Source: Gemmatimonadaceae bacterium
GTDB taxonomy: Bacteria > Gemmatimonadota > Gemmatimonadetes > Gemmatimonadales > Gemmatimonadaceae
Direction of reading: 5' to 3'
Length of the DNA: 64,000 bases
Assembly: GCA_019186945.1 (NCBI GenBank)
Contig: JABAQJ010000002.1
Span: forward strand, 85,897 to 149,896
In this document: one piece after another, positions 8,434 to 17,378 of the stretch
Layout: each line of letters opens with the position of its first letter
How positions within the stretch are numbered: the first letter of the stretch is position 1
The notes under the pieces: model-generated
The model's database searches: none
Told to the model about the DNA's origin: nothing
What the model saw: the letters and a program-made list of their open reading frames with translations, nothing else
Position numbers and translations under genes: made by a program

Positions 8434-9846
8434 CTAGATCGTCTCCACCTTGAGGAGGTTCGTGGTCCCCGGTGTGTCGAACGGTACGCCAGCCGTGACA
8501 ATGACCTGGTCGCCGCGCTTGGCGAGGCCACGGCGGACCATCGCTGAGCGACCGTGCTGCATCATTTCCTCGTACGACTCGGAAGGTGGCACCAGTTCCG
8601 CAATCACTCCCCACACCAGCGCCAGTTGCTGGAACGTGCGAATAAGGTCAGTCAGCGCCACGATGGGCACTCCCGGACGCTGTGAGGAGACGATGCGTGC
8701 CGAGAAACCGCTCTTGGTCAGGACCGCTACCGCCGGGACCCCGAGCATGCGCACCGCGGTGGCCGTCGCGGCAGCGATGGTTTCTTCGACTGTCGCCGTT
8801 CCCACGCCGGTGCGGCGATTCTCCCGCGCGCGCGTCAGCGGGTGCTGTTCGACCTCGACGATGATGCGCCGCATGGCTGCCACCGCCAGACTCGGATACG
8901 TGCCCATCGCCGTCTCCGCGGACAGCATCACCGCGTCCGTGCCGTCCAGGATGGCGTTCGCGACGTCGCTGGCCTCCGCGCGCGTGGGGCGCGGATTCTC
9001 GATCATCGACTCCAGCATCTGCGTCGCCGTGATGACCGGTCGACCCAGCGAGTTGGCCAGGCGGATGATCCGCTTCTGCACCAGCGGCACTTCCTCGAAC
9101 GGCAGTTCGACGCCCAGGTCTCCGCGGGCGACCATAACCGCATCGGTGGCTCGCAGAATGCTCTCGATATTGGCCAGCGCACTGTCCTTTTCGATCTTGG
9201 CGACGATGAGGAATCCCTTGGGGAGCAGCGATCGCAACTGGCCGATATCGTCGGCTCGTCGCACGAACGACAGGGCGAGGTAATCGAGCTGCTGTTCGAC
9301 GGCAAAAGCGACATCCGCGCGATCCTTGTCGGTTATCGATGGCGCAGAGACGTTTACGCCCGGCAGGTTCATCCCCTTGTGGCTGCGGATGTGTCCGCCG
9401 TAGAGCACGCGGGCGAACACGCGGTCACCGTCCACGTGGAGGGCGCGCAGCTCGATCAGCCCGTCGTCGATGAGGATGCGATCGCCGGTTCGTACGTCAC
9501 GGGCCAGGTCATCGTACGTTACGGGGATGTCGCCCGGGGCAGCGATGCTCTCGTGGGACAGCACTACCTCCTGCCCGGTCACGACGGGGATCGGTGTCGT
9601 CAGCTCGCCGATGCGGATGCGAGGGCCCTGCAGGTCGCCGAGGATCGCGATCGATCGGCCGCGCTCCTCCGCCAGCCGGCGCACGATCGCGATCGTGCGC
9701 GCATGTTCCGCGTGCGTACCGTGCGAGAAGTTGATGCGGGCAACGTCAAGTCCGGCCTCGATCAGCGAGCCAATGACGTCGGCAGAACCGGATGCGGGGC
9801 CTAACGTGCAAACGATCTTGGTGCGCGGAAGATGCTGGTCGGTCAC
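8434..9846 (-). CDS. pyk: Pyruvate kinase
   Basis: A 470-residue enzyme making pyruvate and ATP from phosphoenolpyruvate and ADP. Motifs: TKIVCTLGPAS at the N-terminus, ARINFSHG, the catalytic-lysine segment IVAKIEKDSALANIE, VMVARGDLGVELP, and TATQMLESMIENPRPTRAE followed by DGTDAVMLSAETAMG. The B domain (about 70-170) and the C-terminal allosteric domain (from about 350) are both present, so the length is normal. The start is GTG, 3 bases after the transaldolase stop, and the pair looks coupled. The codon for Leu in CTLGPAS is TTA within the CGTTAGGC word discussed in the findings. Confidence 0.97.
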   Translation of the reverse strand: MTDQHLPRTKIVCTLGPASGSADVIGSLIEAGLDVARINFSHGTHAEHARTIAIVRRLAEERGRSIAILGDLQGPRIRIGELTTPIPVVTGQEVVLSHESIAAPGDIPVTYDDLARDVRTGDRILIDDGLIELRALHVDGDRVFARVLYGGHIRSHKGMNLPGVNVSAPSITDKDRADVAFAVEQQLDYLALSFVRRADDIGQLRSLLPKGFLIVAKIEKDSALANIESILRATDAVMVARGDLGVELPFEEVPLVQKRIIRLANSLGRPVITATQMLESMIENPRPTRAEASDVANAILDGTDAVMLSAETAMGTYPSLAVAAMRRIIVEVEQHPLTRARENRRTGVGTATVEETIAAATATAVRMLGVPAVAVLTKSGFSARIVSSQRPGVPIVALTDLIRTFQQLALVWGVIAELVPPSESYEEMMQHGRSAMVRRGLAKRGDQVIVTAGVPFDTPGTTNLLKVETI

Positions 9847-9849
9847 GCG

Positions 9850-10974
9850 CTACCGGACCAGCGCCGCGGTCTTATGTTCGAGTCCGGCGAGGAGCCTGTC
9901 GAACGACTTCTGGAACGAGGCCAGTCCATCGCGCAGCAACCCGGCGGTGACGTCGGCGAAATCGATTCCCGCTCGCTCCAGATCGGCCATGCAGGCGTCT
10001 GCGTCGGCATAGTGTGCGTCGACGGTACGCTCGACGACGCCGTGGTCACGGAAGGCATCGATCGTCGCCGGCGGGATCGTATTCACCGTGTGCGGGCCGA
10101 TCAGTTCCTCCACGTACAGTACGTCGCGATACGCAGGATTCTTCGTGCTCGTGCTGGCCCAGAGCGGTCGTTGCACCTGAGCGCCGTGTCGCGACAGCGC
10201 TTCCCAGCGCCGGCTGGTGAAGCGCTTCTGAAAAAGCCGGTACGCCAACCGAGCGTTGGCGACGGCCGCACGCCCCCGCAACCCATTCAGCCACGACGCC
10301 TGGTCCGGCGCGGCGGCGGCCGCGCGATCGAGCCGCTTGTCCACTTCCGTGTCCACCCGCGACACGAAGAACGACGCCACCGACGACAAACCGCTCACCG
10401 GCATGCCCTTCGCCAGTCGCGTCTCGAGACCCTCCATATAGGCATCGATGACACTGGCGTGCGCAGCGACGGCGAACAGAAGCGTGATGTTGACGTTTAC
10501 TCCGTCCGCAATCAGCTCCCGCACTGCGCTGGCTCCTTCCGTGGTGCCAGGCACCTTGACCATCAGGTTCGGCCGAGCGACTGTTTCCCACAGTCGATGC
10601 GCCTCTATCACGGTCGCCGCCGCGTCGTTGGCCACACCCGGCGAGACTTCGATCGACACGAACCCATCGGCGCCACCAGTCGCACGAAACGTCGGCGCGA
10701 AGAGATCGCAGGCCGTTCGCACGTCATCCGTCTCGATCAGCTCGAACAGTTCCATAGGCGTTCGCCCGTCGGCTACGCGCTGGATCTGCTCGTCGTACGC
10801 CCCGCCCTCCGAGAGCGCTTTCTCGAAGATCGATGGATTGGACGTCATCCCCATCACGGCATCGTTGTCGATCAATCGCTGCAGATCACCATTCTGGAGG
10901 ATCGTACGATCTATGTAGTCGAGCCACACGGATTGCCCGGCGGCATGCAGTTGACGAAGGCGATTGTCTGTCAT
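9850..10974 (-). CDS. tal: Transaldolase
   Basis: A 374-residue transaldolase of the non-oxidative pentose phosphate pathway. It moves a dihydroxyacetone unit between sugar phosphates. Visible: SVWLDYIDRTIL, the phosphate-site segment GMTSNPSIFEKAL, FVSIEVSPGVAND, the Schiff-base lysine in NLMVKVPGT, VNVNITLLFAV, and the arginine in FFVSRVDTEVD. The late segment RPLWASTSTKNPAYRD is typical of the long (class 2) type found with pyruvate kinase and PGI genes. I chose the ATG at 10974 (MTDNRLRQL); the frame stays open 18 codons upstream. It is the first gene of the minus-strand carbon operon, preceded by about 215 bases with no gene. No convincing promoter was picked out by eye. Confidence 0.95.
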   Translation of the reverse strand: MTDNRLRQLHAAGQSVWLDYIDRTILQNGDLQRLIDNDAVMGMTSNPSIFEKALSEGGAYDEQIQRVADGRTPMELFELIETDDVRTACDLFAPTFRATGGADGFVSIEVSPGVANDAAATVIEAHRLWETVARPNLMVKVPGTTEGASAVRELIADGVNVNITLLFAVAAHASVIDAYMEGLETRLAKGMPVSGLSSVASFFVSRVDTEVDKRLDRAAAAAPDQASWLNGLRGRAAVANARLAYRLFQKRFTSRRWEALSRHGAQVQRPLWASTSTKNPAYRDVLYVEELIGPHTVNTIPPATIDAFRDHGVVERTVDAHYADADACMADLERAGIDFADVTAGLLRDGLASFQKSFDRLLAGLEHKTAALVR

Positions 10975-11130
10975 CGAGACGGAGATCCAGCAGGAGGCGA
11001 CGGACTTGCGGCGCGACGCGCCATGCATCCCGAAATCTAACGCCGGCGTGCCGATCCTTCACGCTCCGTCGCGACTCTGGCCGATTCCCTCGGGAAACGC
11101 TCGCCCTGCGATCCTGTCGCACGGCACGTT

Positions 11131-11154
11131 TTCGGCGCCAGCGGCGGCGCCGAA
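11131..11154. terminator. Inverted repeat between a lipoprotein gene and tal; possible terminator
   Basis: A perfect 9-base inverted repeat, TTCGGCGCC and GGCGCCGAA, with a 6-base loop. It lies 38 bases past the stop of the minus-strand lipoprotein gene at 11192 and upstream of tal. No T-run follows on either strand. It may be a T-less terminator or a regulator site; position is the only support. Confidence 0.4.
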
Positions 11155-11191
11155 GGGGGTACGCGACGTCGACGGGGCACCCGTGTCGCTC

Positions 11192-12157
11192 TCAGTAGTG
11201 AATCGGCCCCATCAGCACGACTTCGAAGGCGGACGACGGCACCTTCCGAATCGTGGCAAGGTTGGAGTCGCTCCAGCGCGGGTCCGGCGCACCACTCACG
11301 TACCACGGCGACCCATTGTCTGCCAGCATCATGCCGTACTTCTTCATTGCCGTCAGGATGACGCGCACTTCCGCCGGAAACCCGGCGATGTCAAACGAGG
11401 CCCTGAGCCTGACGCGCATCCCCATCGGCGGCAGCGACGCAGACGTGTTCGAGCTGGCGTAGTGTCTGGCAGGGTCGACGAACGCGCGGCGCGTACGCGG
11501 GCAGGTGAAACGGAGCGCGTGCTCGATTCGACCCAGCTCCACCGCTTCGTCGTAACGCACCAGTCCGGGAAAGATCGGCAACCCAGCGGCGTCGGCCGAA
11601 GTCCAGTACATCGGGCGCAGGGCGTTGGACGTCATATCGAATACCGCGCCCGAACCGGCCGTCCAGCTCGCCCCGCCATTCACCGGATGGGCATCGAACA
11701 TTTCGTACAACTTCCTGTTGTCCACGTCCAGTACGAGCACGTGCCGATCGCCTGTACCGCCCGGTCCACCCTCGATCGGGGCATTCTTCGGAATGGGATA
11801 CGGACCGGGATCGCTTTCCGACGCATACATGAAGCTGACGGGCACCTTCCTCTGCGTCCCCTTGACGAGAACATACGGAATCCCGTTCGGCGCTCCTGCC
11901 CAGACGGTGCCGAAGTCCGCGTGGAGTCCGATGGACCCGCAGCTGGCAATCAGGACCGGCGAAGCCGGATCGACCGGATTCGACGAGATGTCGGTGTTCC
12001 ACCAGTTGTCGGGAGGAAACGGTCGCTGTCCTCGAAGGCTGCCGTTAGGCAGGCCAGCCACGGCATCGCCCGCGGCCTCGGGTGCACCCGCCGGCACGAC
12101 CGCCGGCATCTCGCACCCGAGAACGAGCGTCAGGATCAACAGAAGGCGGAGCATCAT
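11192..12157 (-). CDS. Conserved secreted lipoprotein of unknown function
   Basis: A 321-residue lipoprotein precursor: MMLRLLLILTLVLGC gives a short signal peptide with a lipobox Cys at residue 15, then a flexible Ala/Pro/Gly segment. The mature part has strong, distinctive motifs: PPDNWWNTDIS, ASESDPGPYPIP, EGGPGGTGDRHVLVLD, RPMYWTSADAAGLPI, PRTRRAFVDPARHYASS, SLPPMGMRVRLRAS and MLADNGSPWYVSGAPDPRW. I recall this set as a widespread uncharacterised secreted family, but I know no activity for it. Many Trp, Asp and Gly residues suggest a beta-rich fold, possibly carbohydrate-active. Several Met codons near the start make the exact start uncertain (12193, 12166, 12157, 12154); I took the one giving a standard signal peptide. 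Confidence 0.75.
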   Translation of the reverse strand: MMLRLLLILTLVLGCEMPAVVPAGAPEAAGDAVAGLPNGSLRGQRPFPPDNWWNTDISSNPVDPASPVLIASCGSIGLHADFGTVWAGAPNGIPYVLVKGTQRKVPVSFMYASESDPGPYPIPKNAPIEGGPGGTGDRHVLVLDVDNRKLYEMFDAHPVNGGASWTAGSGAVFDMTSNALRPMYWTSADAAGLPIFPGLVRYDEAVELGRIEHALRFTCPRTRRAFVDPARHYASSNTSASLPPMGMRVRLRASFDIAGFPAEVRVILTAMKKYGMMLADNGSPWYVSGAPDPRWSDSNLATIRKVPSSAFEVVLMGPIHY

Positions 12158-12249
12158 GAGACACATTCCGGTGGCAGTCGCACCAATTGTCACACCGTCC
12201 CGACGACTCCGCCGTGCCTTCGATTACACAGCCCCGACGGCCGGGTGAC

Positions 12250-12816
12250 CTATCTCACGCTCCACGGCACGGAGAACTCACGCGTTCCCCAGGCGAAGCG
12301 AAGTTCGCCCTTCGGCGAGCCATCCCCGGAGGGAATCAACCAGATCGACAGGCTCTCGATCGGCGTCGACAGCGCCCGCGACTTGAGCGGTGTCCTGCCA
12401 AGGTCGGACGCTGCATCGTACTCGGTTCCCCACTGACCGGTCTTCTTGTTCACGACGAGCTTCCACTCCCCAGCCTTGGAAGTCTCGGCGAACAGCGTGT
12501 ACTCCCCTTTCGGCACGTGCAGCGTGCCCAAAGTGAGAGCAACGCCAGTCGTCAGCGTGGTGGCGTCATTCGCACCCAGGCGCCACACGGTACCGAGGTC
12601 AGAGGCCAGCGCTCCCGCGACCGCGCGCCCGCGCGCATGCGGCTGCCCGTAGTCGACTACGATCGTCACTGGCTTGGGTGCTGCCCCGCCGGCACTCGGC
12701 GGAGTGAGCGCAACTTCGGTTCGGCCGCGTCCGCTGGCGCCGACCTTGAGGTTCGATTGTCCGAGAACGGGGGTCGCCACGCACACGGCGCCCGCGAGCA
12801 CGAGGGAGAGACGCAT
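12250..12816 (-). CDS. Secreted DUF2911 domain protein
   Basis: 188 residues. The first 20 or so form a signal peptide (MRLSLVLAGAVCVATPVLGQ, cleavage after GQS or similar). The rest matches the DUF2911 pattern: VTIVVDYGQPHARGR, a VWRLGANDATTLTTG segment, LHVPKGEYTLFAE, WKLVVNKKTGQWGTEYD, and a beta-rich C-terminus ending in LRFAWGTREFSVPWSVR. DUF2911 proteins are exported and common in Bacteroidota and Gemmatimonadota; no activity is established that I know of. The ATG at 12816 was chosen over an upstream in-frame Met because it starts the signal peptide and follows an AAGG site. Confidence 0.85.
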   Translation of the reverse strand: MRLSLVLAGAVCVATPVLGQSNLKVGASGRGRTEVALTPPSAGGAAPKPVTIVVDYGQPHARGRAVAGALASDLGTVWRLGANDATTLTTGVALTLGTLHVPKGEYTLFAETSKAGEWKLVVNKKTGQWGTEYDAASDLGRTPLKSRALSTPIESLSIWLIPSGDGSPKGELRFAWGTREFSVPWSVR

Positions 12817-12944
12817 TGTGATTGCCTTGCTGAATGGGGGGATTCGCGGCCTACGCCGCGGGCCGAAGGTTACCGCGGCCCGCGCAAACGGCACAAGTCG
12901 CGAGTCGAGCGCTCCCGCCAGACGGGGCAGTCTCTCGGACCCGG

Positions 12945-14384
12945 TCAGCGAGACAACCTGGAAACGATCTCGCCGAATCTCGGGTCATCGCGCAGGGGCG
13001 CGAGCAGCGGATCCGCCAATGACACACGGCTCACCTCTCCGCCGCTCACCGCACAGTCGAGGTGATCGAGCGCCTCCCGGTGCCTGGCGAGCTGGGCCTC
13101 CGCCCTGGCCAGCGCGAAGCAGACGCTCGCGTCACCTGGGGCGACATCCTCTGCGACCTTGAGCAGCGTCCGTGCCTGTTCCCAGCGACGAGAGATTTCG
13201 TATTCCCGGAACTCGTAGAACGTCGAGTACACGACAATGCGATTTATCGCCCTCCTGGCAGCCACTGCCGCCACCGAGTCGCGCTTTCCCGCAGCCAGCC
13301 TGGCCAATTCGCCGGCGTGGCTCAGGCGTTTGCCTTCGCCAACGGTGAGTTCCGGCTTCGACGTCCGCAGCGCAAAGGCGAAGTCGAAGAAACCGCGCAT
13401 CCAGGCCCGTTCCCTGGCGTCCCACTCCGCTTCGATTCGCGTGGCGTATCGTACGCTGGCGGCCCCCGCCAGCTGCGCCACGCGGGTCGCTACCGCCGTC
13501 GTGTCCCGCCCGCTGCCGAAGTCAGAGAGCCAGTCGCGAAGAAGTCGCAACCGCAACAGGTCATCAGTGCCGGCGCGCGAGTCCGACTCGGCAAGGCGCT
13601 CGGTGGCGAGAGAATCCAGCCACGCCACGTCAGCCGGGAGAAGCCCGCGCTGCATAGCGCGCATGTGCATCCATGTCAGCGCCCGGGCGCACAGGTCGGC
13701 GGGTGGCCATCGATGCGGCCCGTCGAACACCTCGATCCTGGCCGGATATCGCATCTCCGCGAGATCGCGTTGCAGCTGGCGCAGCTCGGCATAGTTGGGA
13801 TCGCGGTTCCCAACAGCGCCATAGTAGTCGAAAGGCGTCCCGCGCACGTGCTCCACGATCCATTGCCTCTCGCCGGGCGTACCCGCCCCAAAACCGAGAA
13901 TGCCAGCGAGCGAGCCCGTGAGCTGCGCGCTGACGTCCCAGGCGAATCGAGCGGTTCCCGAGAAGCCGGCGAGGTAGAGCCGATGTGCGTCCGGGGCCAG
14001 GTAGCGCTGCACGTCGGCAAGCATCGCGTCCAGCGCGCGGTCGTTCGGATCGCGCGCACCATCACTCCGCGTGTCGTATGAACTGACGAGAACGTATCCC
14101 AGCCGCTCCGCTATCGGCTGGAAGAGCTCGACCGGAATCAACGCGCGCCCACGCGGATCCATCAGAAAAACGACCGGCCACCTGCGATCGCGCGTGAACG
14201 CCGCGGGCAGGTATACGGCGTAGGTCGCCTTCGGATCGGACCTCGACTGAACGCGGGAGACCACGATCCCACGTGGCGTGACATCGGCGAGTGTCGGCAG
14301 CGCATCCTGCGCGGTCGCCGCCGCTGTTGGCCGCGACAGCAGGATGGCGACCGTCGCAAGTTGTAACTGGCGGATAGCGTACAT
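12945..14384 (-). CDS. Secreted alpha/beta hydrolase with C-terminal repeat domain
   Basis: A 479-residue exported protein. Residues 1-26 are a signal peptide. Residues 30-250 form an alpha/beta hydrolase of the esterase/PHB-depolymerase type: TYAVYLPAAF, VVFLMDPRGRA, the nucleophile elbow LAGFSGTARFA and a late His in FDGPHRWPP. The C-terminal half (about 260-479) is helical with TPR-like features (WEQARTLLKVAEDVAPGDASVCFALARAEAQL), which usually serves protein contacts. Substrate unknown: polyester, feruloyl ester or peptide are all possible. It is divergent from the fluoride channel gene. Confidence 0.75.
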   Translation of the reverse strand: MYAIRQLQLATVAILLSRPTAAATAQDALPTLADVTPRGIVVSRVQSRSDPKATYAVYLPAAFTRDRRWPVVFLMDPRGRALIPVELFQPIAERLGYVLVSSYDTRSDGARDPNDRALDAMLADVQRYLAPDAHRLYLAGFSGTARFAWDVSAQLTGSLAGILGFGAGTPGERQWIVEHVRGTPFDYYGAVGNRDPNYAELRQLQRDLAEMRYPARIEVFDGPHRWPPADLCARALTWMHMRAMQRGLLPADVAWLDSLATERLAESDSRAGTDDLLRLRLLRDWLSDFGSGRDTTAVATRVAQLAGAASVRYATRIEAEWDARERAWMRGFFDFAFALRTSKPELTVGEGKRLSHAGELARLAAGKRDSVAAVAARRAINRIVVYSTFYEFREYEISRRWEQARTLLKVAEDVAPGDASVCFALARAEAQLARHREALDHLDCAVSGGEVSRVSLADPLLAPLRDDPRFGEIVSRLSR

Positions 14385-14527
14385 GGATGGGCGGCAGGAC
14401 GTGCCCGACAGGTTGACCGAAGACTACGCGCACAGCGAGATTCCCGCAGCGGTCCGGTGACGGAACGAACGCTGGGCGGGCCGGCATATCGCGGCTGCGA
14501 GCCACCGGTACCAAGGATACACGAACC

Positions 14528-14923
14528 ATGCGGCTACTGGCCTCTGTTGGAGTGGGCAGCGCTCTCGGCGGCATCGCACGCCTCCTCCTGTCCACGATGA
14601 TTCAACAGCGTGCATCGACGGCGTTCCCGCTAGGCACCCTGATCGTCAACGTGTCCGGATCGCTCGCGCTCGGATTCCTGATGCGGTACACGCTGGCCAT
14701 CCCGGAGATCAGCATGGAGACGCGCGCCATGCTGACCACGGGTTTCTGCGGCGGCTACACGACCTTCTCGACGTTCTCCTACGAAACGGCGGCGCTGATC
14801 GAGGACGGCGACTACCGGAGGGCGGGTCTCTACGTCTTCCTCAGCGTTGCGGCGTCGCTGGTGGCTGTGCTCGTCGGCTTCGCGGGGGCTCGCGAGTTTC
14901 TGGCGTGGCGCTCGCGTGGATAA
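14528..14923 (+). CDS. crcB: Fluoride ion channel CrcB/FluC
   Basis: A 131-residue, four-helix protein of the Fluc family that exports fluoride as a dimer. Key features are the early GGIARLLLS, FPLGTLIVNVSGSLALGF, and the sodium/Phe-box region TGFCGGYTTFSTFSYE. Length is standard. The ATG follows an AAGGA site. A DUF190 gene starts 46 bases downstream, a common pairing. I looked for a fluoride riboswitch in the 143-base divergent region upstream and did not find its conserved pseudoknot pieces, so expression may be constitutive or controlled otherwise. Confidence 0.95.
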   Translation: MRLLASVGVGSALGGIARLLLSTMIQQRASTAFPLGTLIVNVSGSLALGFLMRYTLAIPEISMETRAMLTTGFCGGYTTFSTFSYETAALIEDGDYRRAGLYVFLSVAASLVAVLVGFAGAREFLAWRSRG

Positions 14924-14969
14924 GATCCCGCCACGCTCCGATCCGTCTATCGCTTCCGCGGGAGGGCAG

Positions 14970-15320
14970 ATGCACGGCTTCAAGGGTGAACGCACGCTGA
15001 TGCGCATTCACATCGGAGAGCGCGATCGCCACGGCGGTCGCCCGCTCTATCAGGCCATCGTCGAACTGCTTCGCCAGCGCCAGTTCGCCGGTGCCACCGT
15101 ATTCCGGGGAATCGCCGGATTTGGTGCGAGCGCCAAGGTCCGATCGGACCGCATCGAGGTCTTGTCGCTCGACCTGCCAATCGTCGTCGAATGCGTCGAG
15201 ACCGAAGCAAGGATCGCCACGGTCCTTCCTGAACTCGACAACATGATCGGCGGCGGACTGATCACGCTGGAACGCACTCAGGTGATCATGTACCGGCCCG
15301 GGCCGGCGGACCACCACTGA
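14970..15320 (+). CDS. DUF190 family protein, fluoride channel partner
   Basis: 116 residues with the DUF190 (PII-like) pattern: LMRIHIGERDRHGGRPLYQAIVELLRQRQFAGATVFRGIAGFG, split here by a loop, then a beta strand (IEVLSLDLPIVVECV) and IATVLPELDNMIGGGLITLERTQV. The fold resembles PII signalling trimers. The gene nearly always sits beside crcB, which suggests control of, or assistance to, fluoride export, but the mechanism is not known to me. I chose ATG 14970, preceded by GGGAGGG; a GTG at 14916 would overlap the crcB stop. Confidence 0.88.
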   Translation: MHGFKGERTLMRIHIGERDRHGGRPLYQAIVELLRQRQFAGATVFRGIAGFGASAKVRSDRIEVLSLDLPIVVECVETEARIATVLPELDNMIGGGLITLERTQVIMYRPGPADHH

Positions 15321-15533
15321 AGACGTGGCTGGCTCGTCGACGGGGGGTCGCGGCCGGAAGCGGATGGACGACACACTGTGAGACCCAGGGGCCATGTGGC
15401 CGGCCGCGAGCGGGCGCCAGTACTGCCTGCCTGCGGGACTACTGCCGCGTGCTGCTGATTCGAGCGGTATCGCGTATCTTCATGGCCGATCGTCACCCAG
15501 AGCGCCCACCCATTCCTTCCCCGGAGACCTGGC

Positions 15534-17147
15534 ATGCTGCGAAGAATCCTCGTCGCTTGCGTACTCCCACTCGCGTTCCTCGCTGATGGCGCGGCTGCGC
15601 AAAAACCGGCGAAAGCGGCGCCTGTCGATCCCAGACTGGAGAAGCTGAAGGCAGAGGCGCTCACCCTGGTGGACGGCAAGGCGAAGATGATCCAGGAGAT
15701 GATCGACACGCAGTTCTCGTTCGGCGAACTCGGTTTCCAGGAGTTCGAGACCTCGAAGTTCCTCATGAAGATCCTGCGCGACAACGGGTTCACGGTAGAC
15801 AGCGGTGTCGCGGGCATCCCGACGTCATGGGTCGCGCGCTGGGGCAGTGGGAAACCGGTCATTTCGTTAGGCTCGGACATCGATGGGATCCCGCAGTCGA
15901 ACCAGAAGCCGGCCGTGGGATATCGCGACTTTCTCGTGCAGGGCGCTCCCGGCCACGGCGAAGGTCACAACTCGGGCCAATCGGTCAACATCGCCGCTGC
16001 GATCGTCGTGAAGGATCTGATGACGCGGGAGAAGATTCCCGGCACGCTTGTGATCTGGCCTGGCGTAGCGGAAGAACAGCTGGGCACGAAGGCTTACCTG
16101 GTACGCGCCGGAGTCTTCAAGGATGTCGATGTCACGCTGTTCACGCACGTCGGAAGCAACCTCGGGGTGAGCTACGGCCCCGGAGGCGGCAACGCCATGA
16201 TCTCGGCCGAGTTCCGGTTCCGCGGCCAGACGGCACACTCGGCCGGTGCGCCGTGGCGCGGCAAGTCGGCCCTCGATGCCGTGATGCTGATGGCTCAAGG
16301 GTGGGAGTTTCACCGGGAGCACATGGAGGTCGCGCAGCGCTCTCACTACGTGATCAAGGACGGCGGCGATCAGCCGAACGTGGTCCCACAGACGGCTTCG
16401 ATCTGGTTCTACTTCCGGCACGTCGATTATCCGAAGACCAAGGAGATGTTCGAGTTCTCGAAGCGCGTAGCACAGGGTGCCGCACTGATGACGGACACGA
16501 AGCTGGACACGATCGTGATCCTGGGCTCGGCGTGGTCCGGCCATTTCAACAAGGCGGTGGCGGAAGCGACCTACGAGAACATCAAGCGCGTCGGCAATCC
16601 GACGTGGACAGACGCCGACCAGACGCTGGCCAGGGGATTGCAGCACGAACTTGGCGTTCCGGAGAACGGACTGGCCTCCAAGGTTTCGGAACTGCGGGCG
16701 CCGGAACCCAACCGTCCCTCGTTAGGTGGCGGATCCGACGACATCGGCGACGTGTCGTGGAATGTCCCGACGGTGACACTGTCATATCCATCGAACATCC
16801 CGGGTGGTCCGGGTCACAACTGGGCGAACGCCATCGCCATGGCTACCCCGATCGCACACAAGGGCGCGGTCGCTGGTGCAAAGGTGCAGGCGCTGACGCT
16901 CCTGGACCTCCTTCTCAAACCGCAGGTCGTGACGGACGCGTGGGACTACTTCCGCAATGTCCAGACGAAGGACATCAAGTACACGGCGTTCATCGGACCG
17001 AACGACCAGCCGGCGATCTGGCTCAATGCCGACATCATGGCGCGATATCGGCCGGAAATGCGCAAGTACTACTACGACGCGAGCAAGTACTCGTCGTACC
17101 TCGAGCAACTCGGCATCAAGTACCCGACCGTCCGGGCCATCCAGTAG
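15534..17147 (+). CDS. Secreted M20-family amidohydrolase (AbgB-like)
   Basis: A 537-residue protein with a signal peptide (residues 1-22, ending GAAAQ) and an M20 peptidase/amidohydrolase body. Recognisable pieces: FSFGELGFQEFETS, LGSDIDGIPQSNQ, GHGEGHNSG (metal ligand region), VIWPGVAEEQLG, FTHVGSNLG, FRGQTAHSAGAPWRGKSALDAV and the late PGGPGHNWANA. This arrangement is closest to p-aminobenzoyl-glutamate hydrolase subunit B and related aminoacyl amidases. It probably cleaves an acyl- or aryl-amino acid outside the cytoplasm. The ATG follows a GGAG site. Two TTA codons, both in CGTTAGG words, occur in SLG contexts. A bidirectional hairpin follows the stop. Confidence 0.87.
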   Translation: MLRRILVACVLPLAFLADGAAAQKPAKAAPVDPRLEKLKAEALTLVDGKAKMIQEMIDTQFSFGELGFQEFETSKFLMKILRDNGFTVDSGVAGIPTSWVARWGSGKPVISLGSDIDGIPQSNQKPAVGYRDFLVQGAPGHGEGHNSGQSVNIAAAIVVKDLMTREKIPGTLVIWPGVAEEQLGTKAYLVRAGVFKDVDVTLFTHVGSNLGVSYGPGGGNAMISAEFRFRGQTAHSAGAPWRGKSALDAVMLMAQGWEFHREHMEVAQRSHYVIKDGGDQPNVVPQTASIWFYFRHVDYPKTKEMFEFSKRVAQGAALMTDTKLDTIVILGSAWSGHFNKAVAEATYENIKRVGNPTWTDADQTLARGLQHELGVPENGLASKVSELRAPEPNRPSLGGGSDDIGDVSWNVPTVTLSYPSNIPGGPGHNWANAIAMATPIAHKGAVAGAKVQALTLLDLLLKPQVVTDAWDYFRNVQTKDIKYTAFIGPNDQPAIWLNADIMARYRPEMRKYYYDASKYSSYLEQLGIKYPTVRAIQ

Positions 17148-17160
17148 TGGCGAAAACGAC

Positions 17161-17186
17161 GCGGGGCGAGCTCATGCTCGCCCCGC
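17161..17186. terminator. Bidirectional hairpin terminator between convergent genes
   Basis: A perfect 11-base inverted repeat (GCGGGGCGAGC, loop TCAT, GCTCGCCCCGC) lies between the plus-strand amidohydrolase and a minus-strand small gene. On the plus strand it is followed by ATTTGC, on the minus strand by GTCGTTTTCG. The location between converging genes fits a shared terminator. Confidence 0.75.
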
Positions 17187-17198
17187 ATTTGCATAGCG

Positions 17199-17378
17199 TT
17201 AGAACTCGCGCCGCTTCATTTCCTTGAACATCCGCTGCGCCTCGAGCGCACTCGACTCCTCGCCGCCACCGCGCGTTGCGTCGAGCGTAGCGTCGTAAGA
17301 CGGACGCGGCTTGTTCATGTCCCTGGTAGCCTTGGCGGCGTTCTTTCTCGCCAGGGCCTGCAGCTGCTTTTCGTTCAT
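17199..17378 (-). CDS. Small conserved-looking hypothetical protein
   Basis: A 59-residue, strongly charged soluble protein starting MNEKQLQALARKNAAKATRD and ending in KEMKRREF. It has a good ribosome-binding site (GGGGAG, 6 bases before the ATG) and ends just before a clear terminator. Lys/Arg-rich helical ends with a disordered middle (PRPSYDATLDATRGGGEESS) suggest a nucleic-acid or ribosome-associated protein, but I recognise no family. Its ATG overlaps the stop of a possible 70-residue upstream frame. Confidence 0.6.
   Translation of the reverse strand: MNEKQLQALARKNAAKATRDMNKPRPSYDATLDATRGGGEESSALEAQRMFKEMKRREF

Noticed and set aside
14385..14527. Fluoride riboswitch before crcB
   Set aside because: I looked for the conserved pieces of the crcB motif and did not find them.
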